Positions 24,327-32,008 of a stretch of DNA of 39,591 bases are shown piece after piece. The DNA is from Phycisphaerae bacterium (GTDB lineage Bacteria; Planctomycetota; Phycisphaerae; Sedimentisphaerales; SM23-30), in the NCBI GenBank assembly GCA_016342495.1, contig JAEIOG010000044.1:1-39591 (forward strand). Reading direction: 5' to 3'. The notes under the pieces are model-generated. The model saw nothing but the letters and a program-made list of their open reading frames with translations. It made no database searches and had not been told where the DNA came from. Numbering within the stretch: the first letter of the stretch is position 1; the number at the start of each line of letters is the position of its first letter. The translations under genes were made by a program, and so were the position numbers.

Positions 24327-25487
24327 TCAATCTTCGTCAGCAGCTGATGGTTCAAACTTATTCAAAAGTTCGGCATTATCCACCCACATCGCAAAGAAAG
24401 GCTCACCGCCATCACGTTTTTTTAGATAGATAAGAAATGGGCGATTGAATATAAATTCTCGTGGCTGACAGACCATAGCCACCCCTCCTTCCGACACAAC
24501 AACTGCTCCGCTGCGATCCAGCCGAAATGAAATATCCTGCATAGACCTGCTAATAAATAGATGTTTTAATCCCTTATTCTTTAAATGCTTGCCGAGCAGT
24601 TCTTCAAAATCATGCCCAATCTTCCAGCAAGTTACAGGCACAGACAATTGATCTCCAACCATAAAGCCTCTTTCTCTTTCCGGGATGTCAGCTGGCTTAA
24701 ATTCCCTAATCTTTGTCTCGACATCAGCAATCGTTTCTTCTAAAGTCTTGCCATGTCCAACACAAGCCAGAATCACTTGATAGGGCTGGGTTGTTTTGCA
24801 AGGATCAATTATAAATTCTTCCAGACCATATTTGTCCTTGGTTTCCTTGAAATATAAGACATCGATCTGTTTGGCTAGATTTTCCCGCTCTTCGAGACCG
24901 CTATGAAATAACCCAAAACTCTGCACTTGTATCATTTTGCCATCAATATCTTTAAAACTAATCCCGAGTCTCTCTTTTACAAAGGGGATATCAAACTTAG
25001 CTCTCGCATTCAAATAACCATAAACCCAGATTACTTCACCATCTTCCGCCTTCAAATGCGAAGTATCATAATTAGGAAACTTAGCTGCCATTTCCTTTAT
25101 GATAGTTTCAACAACCTGATCCTTGACATAACCAGCCTTGGCATAAAAATCCGATGAATCCAAATCATTCAAACTTTGCTTGGCCTGATTCAATCTTTGC
25201 GCTACAACATTAGCATTGGATTCATTCAACTGGAGTGAATCTTTAACTATATCATCTTTCAATTCATTCCATGCCAATTGAAATGAACTGCACCAAATAA
25301 TATTTTTGCCATCTTCCATGGGTGTATCCAAAGTTGGCACAATCATCGTCTGCTGAAGCTTATCGGAATTTCCATCAAATACTTTTTTAGTTCCAACATC
25401 TATGCTTGCCTCTTTATCACTGCAACCGTTTATCAGGAATAAAACCGCAAAAGCACCTATTGATAATATTGTAGAAAATAATCTCAT
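24327..25487 (-). CDS. lipoprotein with serpin-like sequence features
   Basis: 386 residues with lipoprotein signal MRLFSTILSIGAFAVLFLINGC. I do not recognise a named family with certainty. Several parts echo the serpin fold in the right order: IIWCSSFQLAWNEL near the start, FKDIDGKMIQVQSFGLF with QIDVLYF in the middle, the hinge-like ISFRLDRSGAVVVSEGGVA (about 325-343), and FNRPFLIYLKKRDGGEPFFAMW close to the C-terminus, like the serpin strand pair HPFLFxIR..ILFMGRV. The total length is also that of a serpin. The reactive loop would be clearly shorter than in inhibitory serpins, so a non-inhibitory relative is likelier. It probably shares an operon with the gene just upstream (24-base gap). 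Confidence 0.45.
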   Translation of the reverse strand: MRLFSTILSIGAFAVLFLINGCSDKEASIDVGTKKVFDGNSDKLQQTMIVPTLDTPMEDGKNIIWCSSFQLAWNELKDDIVKDSLQLNESNANVVAQRLNQAKQSLNDLDSSDFYAKAGYVKDQVVETIIKEMAAKFPNYDTSHLKAEDGEVIWVYGYLNARAKFDIPFVKERLGISFKDIDGKMIQVQSFGLFHSGLEERENLAKQIDVLYFKETKDKYGLEEFIIDPCKTTQPYQVILACVGHGKTLEETIADVETKIREFKPADIPERERGFMVGDQLSVPVTCWKIGHDFEELLGKHLKNKGLKHLFISRSMQDISFRLDRSGAVVVSEGGVAMVCQPREFIFNRPFLIYLKKRDGGEPFFAMWVDNAELLNKFEPSAADED

Positions 25488-25511
25488 AAAGTAACCCTTC
25501 TTATATTTAAT

Positions 25512-25970
25512 TCACTCAGCTTTGTAATGGAATTCGTAACGGCCATATATTATCTGCCAATATGGCTGGGGAATGCCATTTTCATTTTTATAAATCAAAT
25601 CAACCTCAAGATCATTCTTTGAGATATTATTATTGGCAAACTGAAATCTAGGTTTTTTGACAATTTTTGTCGATTTCTTCTTCACTGGCGAATTTGCCAA
25701 TGCATATCCGATCAGTTCATTATTATTAACCACGACAATACAGTTGTCATCATAAAGCTTTTTGCCATTGATCTCTCGAGTAAATACAAATTTCTCGCCC
25801 TGTGACCATTCTTTCTCTCGTTTATGCTTTCCTTGAGCCTGTGGAATGTATCTTGTAGCCATCATGGTGCCATTGGATTTTAACTTATAATCCTCAGGTA
25901 TGTCAACACCAATATCTTGCAGCGTTTTTCTTTCTATTCCTTTTTTGATTTTTAATTTGTGTTCAGGCAA
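25512..25970 (-). CDS. unknown protein, apparently missing its 5' end
   Basis: The only usable start is TTG at 25970, giving 152 residues beginning MPEHKLKIKKGIER. There is no ATG or GTG in frame before an upstream stop at 26013-26015, no clear ribosome binding site, and no signal peptide, although the downstream partner is a lipoprotein. The REP-like repeat starts 17 bases upstream, and the open frame runs into it, so the repeat may have replaced the original start. The protein is basic, with KWSQGEKFVFTRE-like beta-strand segments and a YWQIIYGRYEF end. Family unknown. Tail-to-head spacing to the serpin-like gene is 24 bases. Confidence 0.55.
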   Translation of the reverse strand: MPEHKLKIKKGIERKTLQDIGVDIPEDYKLKSNGTMMATRYIPQAQGKHKREKEWSQGEKFVFTREINGKKLYDDNCIVVVNNNELIGYALANSPVKKKSTKIVKKPRFQFANNNISKNDLEVDLIYKNENGIPQPYWQIIYGRYEFHYKAE

Positions 25971-25986
25971 ATCTGCATTTCCAATT

Positions 25987-26057
25987 CGCCGGGTGCCCGC
26001 AACCTGAATAGATTAATATATGACCGGGGTGGCAGTGACCTGTGAAGCAGGTCGATG
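25987..26057 (-). repeat. REP-like two-hairpin repeat, right (inverted) copy
   Basis: The reverse complement of this 71-base unit begins CATCGACCTGC, forms GACCTG/CAGGTC as hairpin 1, continues TGCCACCCCGG, and ends GTTGCGGGCACCCGGCG. It matches the copy at 22765-22837 except in the hairpin-1 stem and the spacer. The two face each other across about 3.1 kb. Confidence 0.75.
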
Positions 26058-26573
26058 GTGATGTAGGCTCAAACTTAAAATTGCATTTCATTGACATGAT
26101 TAGCAGGATTTTCTGTTGGTTTTGGTTGGTAACTGTTTGCAATTCTGCTGGCGATGGGAATGTGTTTGCCGCGTTGGTTGGTTGCGGTATTCGCTGTTGC
26201 TCATGAAAATTTTAAACAGCATGGGCAGAGTAGTTGCCCATCGGACGTGACGGATGGCTCTCTATGACGGTGATTACATATTTGCGAAAAAGATCTATGC
26301 AGTAATTATAATTGTCTTGACGATACCGATTTTGGGGAGAATATTGAATGTGAAAGGCGTGATTAACAGGTATTCGCTTTGCTCATATAATTCTTATCCG
26401 CGTGGGCATGGCCCACCCTTCCGATCGCTGGTATATGTATTTGTAGATCCGGCTGCTTCGTGTTTGCGATTGAGACAAAACATGATAACGGGATAGCTAA
26501 ATGATTTACCCAAACTACCTGGCTGATAGAGAAAACAGGTGGTTGTTCTGCTAATTAAATTAAGGTTTATGGC
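26058..26573. other. spacer with palindromes; no supported gene
   Basis: Contains a hairpin ATGGGCA/TGCCCAT (26221-26227 with 26235-26241) and GTGGGC-ATG-GCCCAC (26402-26416). An 80-codon open frame at 26254-26496 includes a hydrophobic stretch (AVIIIVLTIPILGRI) but then runs through the palindrome and has no RBS. I regard it as a decayed remnant or chance. Confidence 0.4.
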
Positions 26574-27035
26574 ATGAAATACAAATATGAGGTAAATATG
26601 GAAATAACGATTCAACACCAATGTGCATATGATTTTGACTGGTTTGCTGTTGACAATGATGGGTGGATAGCTCATTTTACATCAGGAGCAACTCGTTTGC
26701 CTGGAAGTGTAGCCGTTAGTTTGGAGGATAACAAGTTATTGTTGGATTTCTTTAAGCAGCTACCTTTTATTTGTAAACCATTTGAGGATACTGATGATTC
26801 AGATAGCGAAAGTTGTTGTTGGTATTGTATGGCTTGTCGTGGTTTAGCCTCATATGATATTTCAGATGAGTGTGTTGGTGATTCCCTTTTTGAATATCAT
26901 CGAATGTATTCTCCGGAAAAGCCTTTGAATATTTCTGATGTGCCTGACGAAATTGCTGTAATCTTAAAAAGGACTGTCCTTAAAAATGAAACATTTGCAA
27001 TAAAATCAATGATATATTTCAACGATATTGATTAA
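26574..27035 (+). CDS. unknown DWFAVD-type cytoplasmic protein
   Basis: 153 residues from ATG 26574; ATG 26598, with GAGGT just upstream, would give 145. There is no signal peptide or membrane helix. The N-terminal phrase DFDWFAVDNDGWIAHFTSGATRLPGSV recalls a group of small hypothetical proteins (DWFAxDxxGxIAxFxxxG) that I associate with polymorphic-toxin immunity neighbourhoods, but no toxin gene is adjacent. It is acidic overall and has a CCWYCMAC cysteine cluster at about 82-89 that could bind a metal. It lies between repeat debris and a transposase remnant, suggesting accessory origin. Confidence 0.6.
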   Translation: MKYKYEVNMEITIQHQCAYDFDWFAVDNDGWIAHFTSGATRLPGSVAVSLEDNKLLLDFFKQLPFICKPFEDTDDSDSESCCWYCMACRGLASYDISDECVGDSLFEYHRMYSPEKPLNISDVPDEIAVILKRTVLKNETFAIKSMIYFNDID

Positions 27036-27136
27036 TTGTGTGTGTTAGGCAAAAATAATCTAAGCAGGAAAATGATTAAAATTTGATATTGAATTTGTGA
27101 AAATTGATATTTGAAAACAGACTGTCCCCATTTATT

Positions 27137-27325
27137 AGGGCCAAAGGCTACCATATTGGTTCCGGTGCCGTGGAGGGAGCTTGTAAGAATCTGGTAGGCA
27201 AACGCCTGAAACAGTCAGGAATGATATGGCCCCGCCAAGGCTCTTCAGCTATCCTGGCACTAAGAACCACCTGACTGAACGGAAAATGGGAAAAACTATG
27301 GAAAAACAGACCTATGGCTGCATAA
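27137..27325 (+). pseudogene. C-terminal remnant of an ISKra4-type transposase
   Basis: The frame from 27137 reads HIGSGAVEGACKNLVGKRL then KQSGMIWPRQGSSAILALRT, a TGA stop, then LNGKWEKLWKNRP and another stop at 27323-27325. GSGAVEGxCKxxVxxRxKxSGMxW is the conserved end of ISKra4-family transposases. The in-frame stop and missing N-terminus make it non-functional. The preceding phrase AACAGACTGTCCCC is also typical of mobile-element debris. Confidence 0.75.
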
Positions 27326-27488
27326 AAGCCACCTACAAACATGCTATGCACCCCGTAAGCTCTAAAACATTTTTTGCTACTTGACAAAAAAGGGCTTTGC
27401 TGGGATGATATGGGGCTAAATTAACTTAAAAACCGCTTTTATGCACAAAAAATGGCTCTGGCCATCTACATATTTGGAGATTACGCAA

Positions 27489-28556
27489 ATGCAGGTAGCA
27501 TTAATAGGATTATCACAATCAGGAAAAACTACTTTGTTTTCAGCTGTCACCGGCGTTGCAGTTGACGGCAATTCTGGTATGAATCAGATCGAAAAGGCTA
27601 TTGTCAGGGTCCCGGATGAACGTTTGGGCGTGCTGACAAAGATGTATAAGCCCAAAAAAACTATTAATGCCACCATTGAATTTCTCGATATCCCCGGCTT
27701 TAGCTTTATTGATGATGCCGGTAAACGCCAGGCCCGGCAGATGCTGGCTCAGGCTCGTCAATCTGATATGCTAGTTGCAGTTTTGCGGGTTTTTAAAAAT
27801 GATTCGGTGGCAGCATATAATGATCGTATCGATCCGGCAGATGACCTTGACCAGCTATTAAGCGAAATGCTTATAGGTGATATGGATATGGTTTCCAAGC
27901 GTATGGAAAAGCTTGAAAAGTCAGTTTGCAAACCTTCGAAAACTCAGGAACAGGACAAAAGGGAACTGGCTTTGATGAAACGCTGTATGGCCAGACTTGA
28001 AAACCTCGAAGGTTTAGCCGGGGTGGTAGAAAACCCTGATGAAGAATTAATGGTAAAAAGTTTTGGATTCCTGACCATGAAGCCAATGTGTGTGGTCTTG
28101 AATGTTGATGAAGATAAAACTGCCGAACCAGTCGATGTCAAACTTGATACCGAAGCGGATATTATTCAATTGGCGGCAACATTAGAAGCTGAGCTTGCCG
28201 TTCTTGACGATGAAGACCGGGCAGTGTTCATGGAAGATATGGGTGTAACTGAAATTGCTCGGGAACGCCTGATCAAAAACTGTTATGATACTGTTAAGCT
28301 TATCTCGTTTTTGACTGTCGGTGAAGATGAAGTCCGGGCCTGGACGATTCCGGCAGGGTGCCTGGCTCCGGTTGCCGGCGGGGTGATTCATAGCGATATT
28401 GAACGCGGGTTTATTCGTGCCGAAACGGTTGCCTATAAAGATATTATCGCAGCAGGCGATATGAAAGGCGCTAAAGCCGCCGGCAAAGTCAGACTTGAAG
28501 GCAAAACCTATGAAATTCAGGATGGCGACATTATCAACTTCAGATTTAATGTGTAA
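27489..28556 (+). CDS. ychF: YchF/Obg-family GTPase-ATPase (divergent)
   Basis: 356 residues from ATG 27489, chosen because GGAGA (27476-27480) is 8 bases upstream and the protein then starts MQVALIGLSQSGKTTLF at the G1 loop. The G3 motif is DIPG, the G4-like motif is LNVDE as in YchF (linked to ATP preference), a helical insertion lies about 140-185, and the C-terminal TGS domain (RAWTIPAGC..AAGKVRLEGKTYEIQDGDI) is complete. YchF binds ribosomes and is tied to stress response. The G1 loop GLSQSGKTT differs from the usual GLPNVGKST, and the segment after DIPG lacks the usual GARxGEGLG. This is therefore a divergent subfamily or paralog rather than textbook YchF. Confidence 0.8.
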   Translation: MQVALIGLSQSGKTTLFSAVTGVAVDGNSGMNQIEKAIVRVPDERLGVLTKMYKPKKTINATIEFLDIPGFSFIDDAGKRQARQMLAQARQSDMLVAVLRVFKNDSVAAYNDRIDPADDLDQLLSEMLIGDMDMVSKRMEKLEKSVCKPSKTQEQDKRELALMKRCMARLENLEGLAGVVENPDEELMVKSFGFLTMKPMCVVLNVDEDKTAEPVDVKLDTEADIIQLAATLEAELAVLDDEDRAVFMEDMGVTEIARERLIKNCYDTVKLISFLTVGEDEVRAWTIPAGCLAPVAGGVIHSDIERGFIRAETVAYKDIIAAGDMKGAKAAGKVRLEGKTYEIQDGDIINFRFNV

Positions 28557-28560
28557 ATAT

Positions 28561-28592
28561 AGAGAGTAAGAGAGTAAGAGAGTAAGAGAGTA
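28561..28592 (+). repeat. four exact AGAGAGTA tandem copies (left flank of four-helix-bundle gene)
   Basis: AGAGAGTA is repeated exactly four times, followed by AGATG, whose ATG is the start of the next gene. A degenerate inverted version lies at 29033-29073. GAGAGTAAGAT (28586-28596) is perfectly complementary to ATCTTACTCTC (29033-29043). Confidence 0.9.
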
Positions 28593-28594
28593 AG

Positions 28595-28966
28595 ATGATG
28601 GCTGGTAAGTCTTATTGCGATATGTTGATCTGGCAAAAATCTATGGCTTTGGTTACTGCTTTGTATGAGCTTACAAAGACTTTTCCCCAAGATGAAAAGT
28701 TTGGTTTGACCAGCCAGATGCGAAGAGCTGCGGTATCGATCCCCAGTAATATAGCCGAAGGTTATGGCCGTTGCAGTCAAAATGAATTCGACCGTTTTTT
28801 GCATATTGCTCTTTCTTCACTTTTTGAACTGGAAACGCAACTACAAATAGCTTGTAATTTGAATTATATTGATGTGGATAAAACAGAAGAATTTTATTTA
28901 TTGTGTAATGAACTGGAAAGAATGCTTAACAGCTTTATTAGAACGGTGCAAAGTAAGAAAAGATAG
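28595..28966 (+). CDS. four-helix-bundle protein (23S rRNA intervening-sequence family)
   Basis: 123 residues. The family signature is clear: LIWQKSMALVTALYELTKTFP, then FGLTSQMRRAAVSIPSNIAEG with YGRCSQNEF, then LSSLFELETQLQIA. These proteins were first found encoded in intervening sequences within 23S rRNA genes of Leptospira and others, and related folds include the diversity-generating-retroelement accessory protein Avd. They are basic and likely bind RNA or DNA; function is unsettled. Here the gene is not in rRNA. It lies between ychF and mtnN, bracketed by inverted AGAGAGTA-like repeats, and its ATG directly follows the left repeat with no separate ribosome binding site. Confidence 0.92.
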   Translation: MMAGKSYCDMLIWQKSMALVTALYELTKTFPQDEKFGLTSQMRRAAVSIPSNIAEGYGRCSQNEFDRFLHIALSSLFELETQLQIACNLNYIDVDKTEEFYLLCNELERMLNSFIRTVQSKKR

Positions 28967-29032
28967 CATGTATTAATTGTCAGGTATTGTGCCTTTGGCT
29001 TATTATAAAAAACCATCGCGCAGCGATACCAC

Positions 29033-29073
29033 ATCTTACTCTCATACTCTCTTTCTTTCTTACTCTCTCTTAC
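29033..29073 (-). repeat. degenerate inverted AGAGAGTA-type repeats (right flank)
   Basis: The plus strand reads TCTTACTCTCATACTCTC then TTTCTTTCTTACTCTCTC then TTAC. On the minus strand these are AGAGAGTA-like units with mutations. The array ends directly before the GGAG that serves mtnN. Together with the left array it can form a long imperfect stem in a read-through RNA, enclosing the four-helix-bundle gene. Confidence 0.85.
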
Positions 29074-29083
29074 GGAGATTAAC

Positions 29084-29842
29084 ATGAAAATTGGCATAAT
29101 GGGTGCAATGCATGAAGAAATAGCTTTATTTCGCGATAGCATGGTAGATGTTTCGACTCAAATACGTGGCATGCGTGAATATACCTCCGGTAAGCTGGCA
29201 GGGTGCGATGTTGTGGTGGTCTTTTCCCGCTGGGGCAAGGTCGCTGCTTCTGCTACCGCTACCACCCTGATCGAAAGATTCGATGTCGATATGCTGATCT
29301 TTACCGGTGTTGCCGGGGCGATGGCCGCCGAGCTGGAAGTTGGCGATATTGTCATAGCTGACAGCCTCATCCAGCATGATATGGATGTCAGTTTCCTGCC
29401 CAATACCAAAAAGTTTGAGATTCCTTTGCTGGGCGTAAGCAACTTTACTGTCGATGATATATATGTCCAGCTGGCCCAATCAGCCGCCCAGTCATACCTG
29501 ACCAATGATTTACGAACTAATGTCCCGGAAAACACTTTAGTTTCATTTAATGTGACTGAACCTAAGGTTGTCGTTGGCTTAATTGCCAGTGGCGATCAAT
29601 TCATCGCTGACCCTGCGATAGCTGATAAGCTGTGCAGTCAACTGCCCGGTTTACAATGTGTTGAAATGGAAGGGGCCGCTGTAGCCCAGGTCGCCTATGA
29701 ACATTCGATTCCCTGTATAGTCATGCGAACCATTTCCGATAAGGCCGACCACAGTGCCGCGGTGGATTTCCAGCAGTTCACCATCGATGTCGCCAGCCAT
29801 TTTACTTGCGGCTCGGTTATGCGATTGTTGGAAAGTCTGTAG
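29084..29842 (+). CDS. mtnN: 5'-methylthioadenosine/S-adenosylhomocysteine nucleosidase
   Basis: 252 residues; cleaves adenine from methylthioadenosine and S-adenosylhomocysteine, recycling methionine and relieving methyltransferase inhibition. MKIGIMGAMHEEIALF carries the conserved first catalytic Glu, VEMEGAAVAQVAYEHSIP the second, and RTISDKADHSA the catalytic Asp. It is about 20 residues longer than the E. coli enzyme, with extra residues in the middle. RBS is GGAG at 29074-29077, directly after the flanking repeat. The PhnP-like gene begins 3 bases after its stop, so the two are one operon. Base composition here is visibly richer in G and C than in the glycan locus. Confidence 0.93.
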   Translation: MKIGIMGAMHEEIALFRDSMVDVSTQIRGMREYTSGKLAGCDVVVVFSRWGKVAASATATTLIERFDVDMLIFTGVAGAMAAELEVGDIVIADSLIQHDMDVSFLPNTKKFEIPLLGVSNFTVDDIYVQLAQSAAQSYLTNDLRTNVPENTLVSFNVTEPKVVVGLIASGDQFIADPAIADKLCSQLPGLQCVEMEGAAVAQVAYEHSIPCIVMRTISDKADHSAAVDFQQFTIDVASHFTCGSVMRLLESL

Positions 29843-29845
29843 CTT

Positions 29846-30634
29846 ATGGTTCCAAACCCCAACAAGATAACTTTTCTGGGTACCGGCACCTCAGCGGGTG
29901 TCCCGATCATCGCCTGCGATTGTGCGGCTTGTACCAGTAGCGACCCGCGCGATAAACGCTATCGCTGCAGTGCATTGCTTATGATCAACAATAAAGCTAT
30001 CTTGATTGATGCTACTCCTGAACTGCGTCTGCAATGCCTGGCCAGCAATATCCGCCATCTCGATGCCTGCCTGATAACCCATGCCCATGCTGACCATATT
30101 GCCGGCTTAGATGACCTGCGGCGTTTTAATCAGGTGCAAAAGCAGTTACTGGATGTCTTTGTCTCTGATCGGGATATCGAACCGCTGCGAAAGATGTTTG
30201 GCTACACCGAAACCCAATGCGATCATTTTCTCAAGAGCGACTGGCCCCAACTGAAGTTTCGGCAATTCACTCCCGGTATCGCTGCCTTTGATATTGCAGG
30301 TGTGCCGGTGGATTCTTTCAGTCAGAACCATGGCAACAGTTTTTCGGTTGCTTATCGCATAGGTGACATCGCCTATTGCAGCGACCTGAGCTGTATGTCA
30401 GCAGCCCAGCTTGAAGCTGTCAAAGGAGTGAAGGTGCTGGTCTTAGGGGCTTTGCGGCATAATCCTCATTCGGCCCATTTATCTTTCGCTGAGGCTATCG
30501 AACTGGCCCGGCAAATTGATGCCGAATATACTTACTTTATTCATATGTCCCATGATATTGTCCATGCCCGTGATAATGCATTATTACCGAAAGGGATAGC
30601 ATTAGCTTATGATGGCCTGACGGTAGAATTCTAA
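29846..30634 (+). CDS. MBL-fold hydrolase of the PhnP type
   Basis: 262 residues. The N-terminus ITFLGTGTSAGVPIIACDCAAC followed by SDPRDKRYRCSALL, and the metal motif THAHADHIAGLDDLRRF, are typical of the PhnP branch of metallo-beta-lactamase-fold phosphodiesterases; CDCAAC matches the structural zinc cysteines. Further ligands appear as QNHGNS, YCSDLS and IHMSHD. PhnP opens 5-phosphoribosyl 1,2-cyclic phosphate, but no phosphonate genes are nearby, so this member may act on another cyclic phosphate or nucleotide. It is translationally tied to mtnN (3-base gap) and to the glycosyltransferase (9-base gap). Confidence 0.88.
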   Translation: MVPNPNKITFLGTGTSAGVPIIACDCAACTSSDPRDKRYRCSALLMINNKAILIDATPELRLQCLASNIRHLDACLITHAHADHIAGLDDLRRFNQVQKQLLDVFVSDRDIEPLRKMFGYTETQCDHFLKSDWPQLKFRQFTPGIAAFDIAGVPVDSFSQNHGNSFSVAYRIGDIAYCSDLSCMSAAQLEAVKGVKVLVLGALRHNPHSAHLSFAEAIELARQIDAEYTYFIHMSHDIVHARDNALLPKGIALAYDGLTVEF

Positions 30635-30643
30635 TTATTTATA

Positions 30644-31732
30644 ATGTCTAAGCGTATATTACAATTGATAACCGACCTTGCTCCCGGCGGGGCGCCTCTG
30701 ATGGTCAAAGACCTGGCCATTGGCCTGCAGGCAAAAGGTTTTGACAGTCAGGTCGCCTGCCTGGGCGTTGAAGATATCATAGCTTATCAGCTGCGGCAGG
30801 CCGGGGTACAGACCCATTGTCTCGGCGCTGAGAATGTCAGGAATCTCTCGGTGGTCTCCCGATTATATAAGCTGCTGCGACAGGTCAAACCCGACATCCT
30901 GCATTGTCATCTCGTGCATGCCAACATAGCCGGGCGATTGACCGGACAACTGGCCCGGGTCCCCAAAATCATTGCCACGATCCATACCGCCGAACAGGAA
31001 AAGCGTTGGCATCTATTAGCTGAACGCCTAACCTGTCGCCTCAGCGCTAAAACTGTCTGTGTCTCCGATTCCGTGCGAGAGTTCACCCATAAAAAAAGCC
31101 ATGTGCCAGCTAAACGGCTGGTTACGATCTATAATGGTATCGACATTGACCGTTTCGCCCGGGCCCGGGCTATTGACCTGCGGGATCTGGGGCTTTCACC
31201 CCAGAAGAAGACTCTGATCTTTACCGGGCGGCTCCATCATGTAAAAGGCGTCGATATTCTCATCGAAGCCTTTGCCCGGATTTGTCTCAGGCATGACCTG
31301 CAACTGATAATCGCCGGCGATGGCTCCCAGCGGCGGGCTCTGGAGGAACTGGTTGAAGATTATGACTTAGGCCGCCGCATTGTCTTTATCGGGATGCGGG
31401 CCGATGTCCCGGCTTTGCTCAAGGCGGCGGACTTATTTGTCCTGCCGAGCTATTGGGAAGGTTTTGGCTTGTCGGCTGTCGAGGCGATGGCCGCGGAGAT
31501 CCCGGTGATAGCTTCTGATACCTTTGGCCTGATCGATATTATCGAAGATGAAAAGACCGGACTGCTGGTTGCGCCCGGTGAACCTGACCTGCTGGCCGCC
31601 GCAATTGAAACTCTAATCGAAAACCCGGTCAAAACCCGCAAGATGGTCTCAGCGGCAATGGCCAATATCAAACAGAAGTTCACTCTGGACCGCATGGTCC
31701 AACAATACATCAATCTCTACACGGCAGGCTGA
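30644..31732 (+). CDS. GT4-family glycosyltransferase
   Basis: 362 residues. Two Rossmann-like halves: the acceptor-side N-terminus with LITDLAPGGAPLMVKDLA and ILHCHLVHANIAG, and the donor-side half with FTGRLHHVKGVDILIEAF, IIAGDGSQRRALEEL, VFIGMRADVPALLKAADLFV and the sugar-nucleotide-binding SYWEGFGLSAVEAMA. The last belongs to the EX7E signature of retaining GT4 enzymes. Probable role is cytoplasmic assembly of a cell-envelope or exopolysaccharide. It starts 9 bases after the PhnP-like gene. Its TGA stop lies within a palindrome of the GCAGGCT type (31724-31738), so the final residues TAG may have been supplied by the repeat. Confidence 0.9.
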   Translation: MSKRILQLITDLAPGGAPLMVKDLAIGLQAKGFDSQVACLGVEDIIAYQLRQAGVQTHCLGAENVRNLSVVSRLYKLLRQVKPDILHCHLVHANIAGRLTGQLARVPKIIATIHTAEQEKRWHLLAERLTCRLSAKTVCVSDSVREFTHKKSHVPAKRLVTIYNGIDIDRFARARAIDLRDLGLSPQKKTLIFTGRLHHVKGVDILIEAFARICLRHDLQLIIAGDGSQRRALEELVEDYDLGRRIVFIGMRADVPALLKAADLFVLPSYWEGFGLSAVEAMAAEIPVIASDTFGLIDIIEDEKTGLLVAPGEPDLLAAAIETLIENPVKTRKMVSAAMANIKQKFTLDRMVQQYINLYTAG

Positions 31733-31974
31733 GCCTGCACCCACCCAGCAGGTTGAACCTGCACACAACTTACATAAGGATCATTGGATGGTGGGTTTTC
31801 CGGCGTCGTTGCCGCCTGCATCAGCCAGAACGTCATAAGCCAGGGCCAAGGTCAAGTAGGACAAGCATCCTGCTTGTCTTTTATCCCTTTGACGTTAACT
31901 AATATATTAAATCTTACCACCTGCATCCGCCTGAATGTCAGACGCGGCAGGCAAAAGGCAGGCTCAGCCTGCCT
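31724..31974. repeat. cluster of short palindromes (GCAGGCTxAGCCTGC family)
   Basis: Four inverted repeats occur within 250 bases: GCAGGC-TGA-GCCTGC (31724-31738), GCAGGTTGAACCTGC (31748-31762), ACAAGCA-TCC-TGCTTGT (31861-31877) and AGGCAGGCT-C-AGCCTGCCT (31956-31974). A further copy, GCAGGCT-C-AGCCTGC, lies at 34462-34476. The sequence between them contains no supported gene, although an open frame from 31784 reads through. Confidence 0.75.
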
Positions 31975-32008
31975 GCGTGGTCCTATATTTGCCCCTGGTT
32001 TTGGCTTT

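Noticed and set aside
26254..26496. 80-codon ORF with a hydrophobic stretch
   Set aside because: No RBS, runs through a GTGGGC/GCCCAC palindrome, and no recognisable family; mentioned only within the spacer.
26574..27035. toxin-immunity pair
   Set aside because: The protein recalls immunity-type families, but no toxin, signal or secretion gene is adjacent, so the pairing is not supported.
28561..29073. CRISPR array
   Set aside because: The repeats are 8-mers without spacers and in inverted arrangement; no cas genes in the window.
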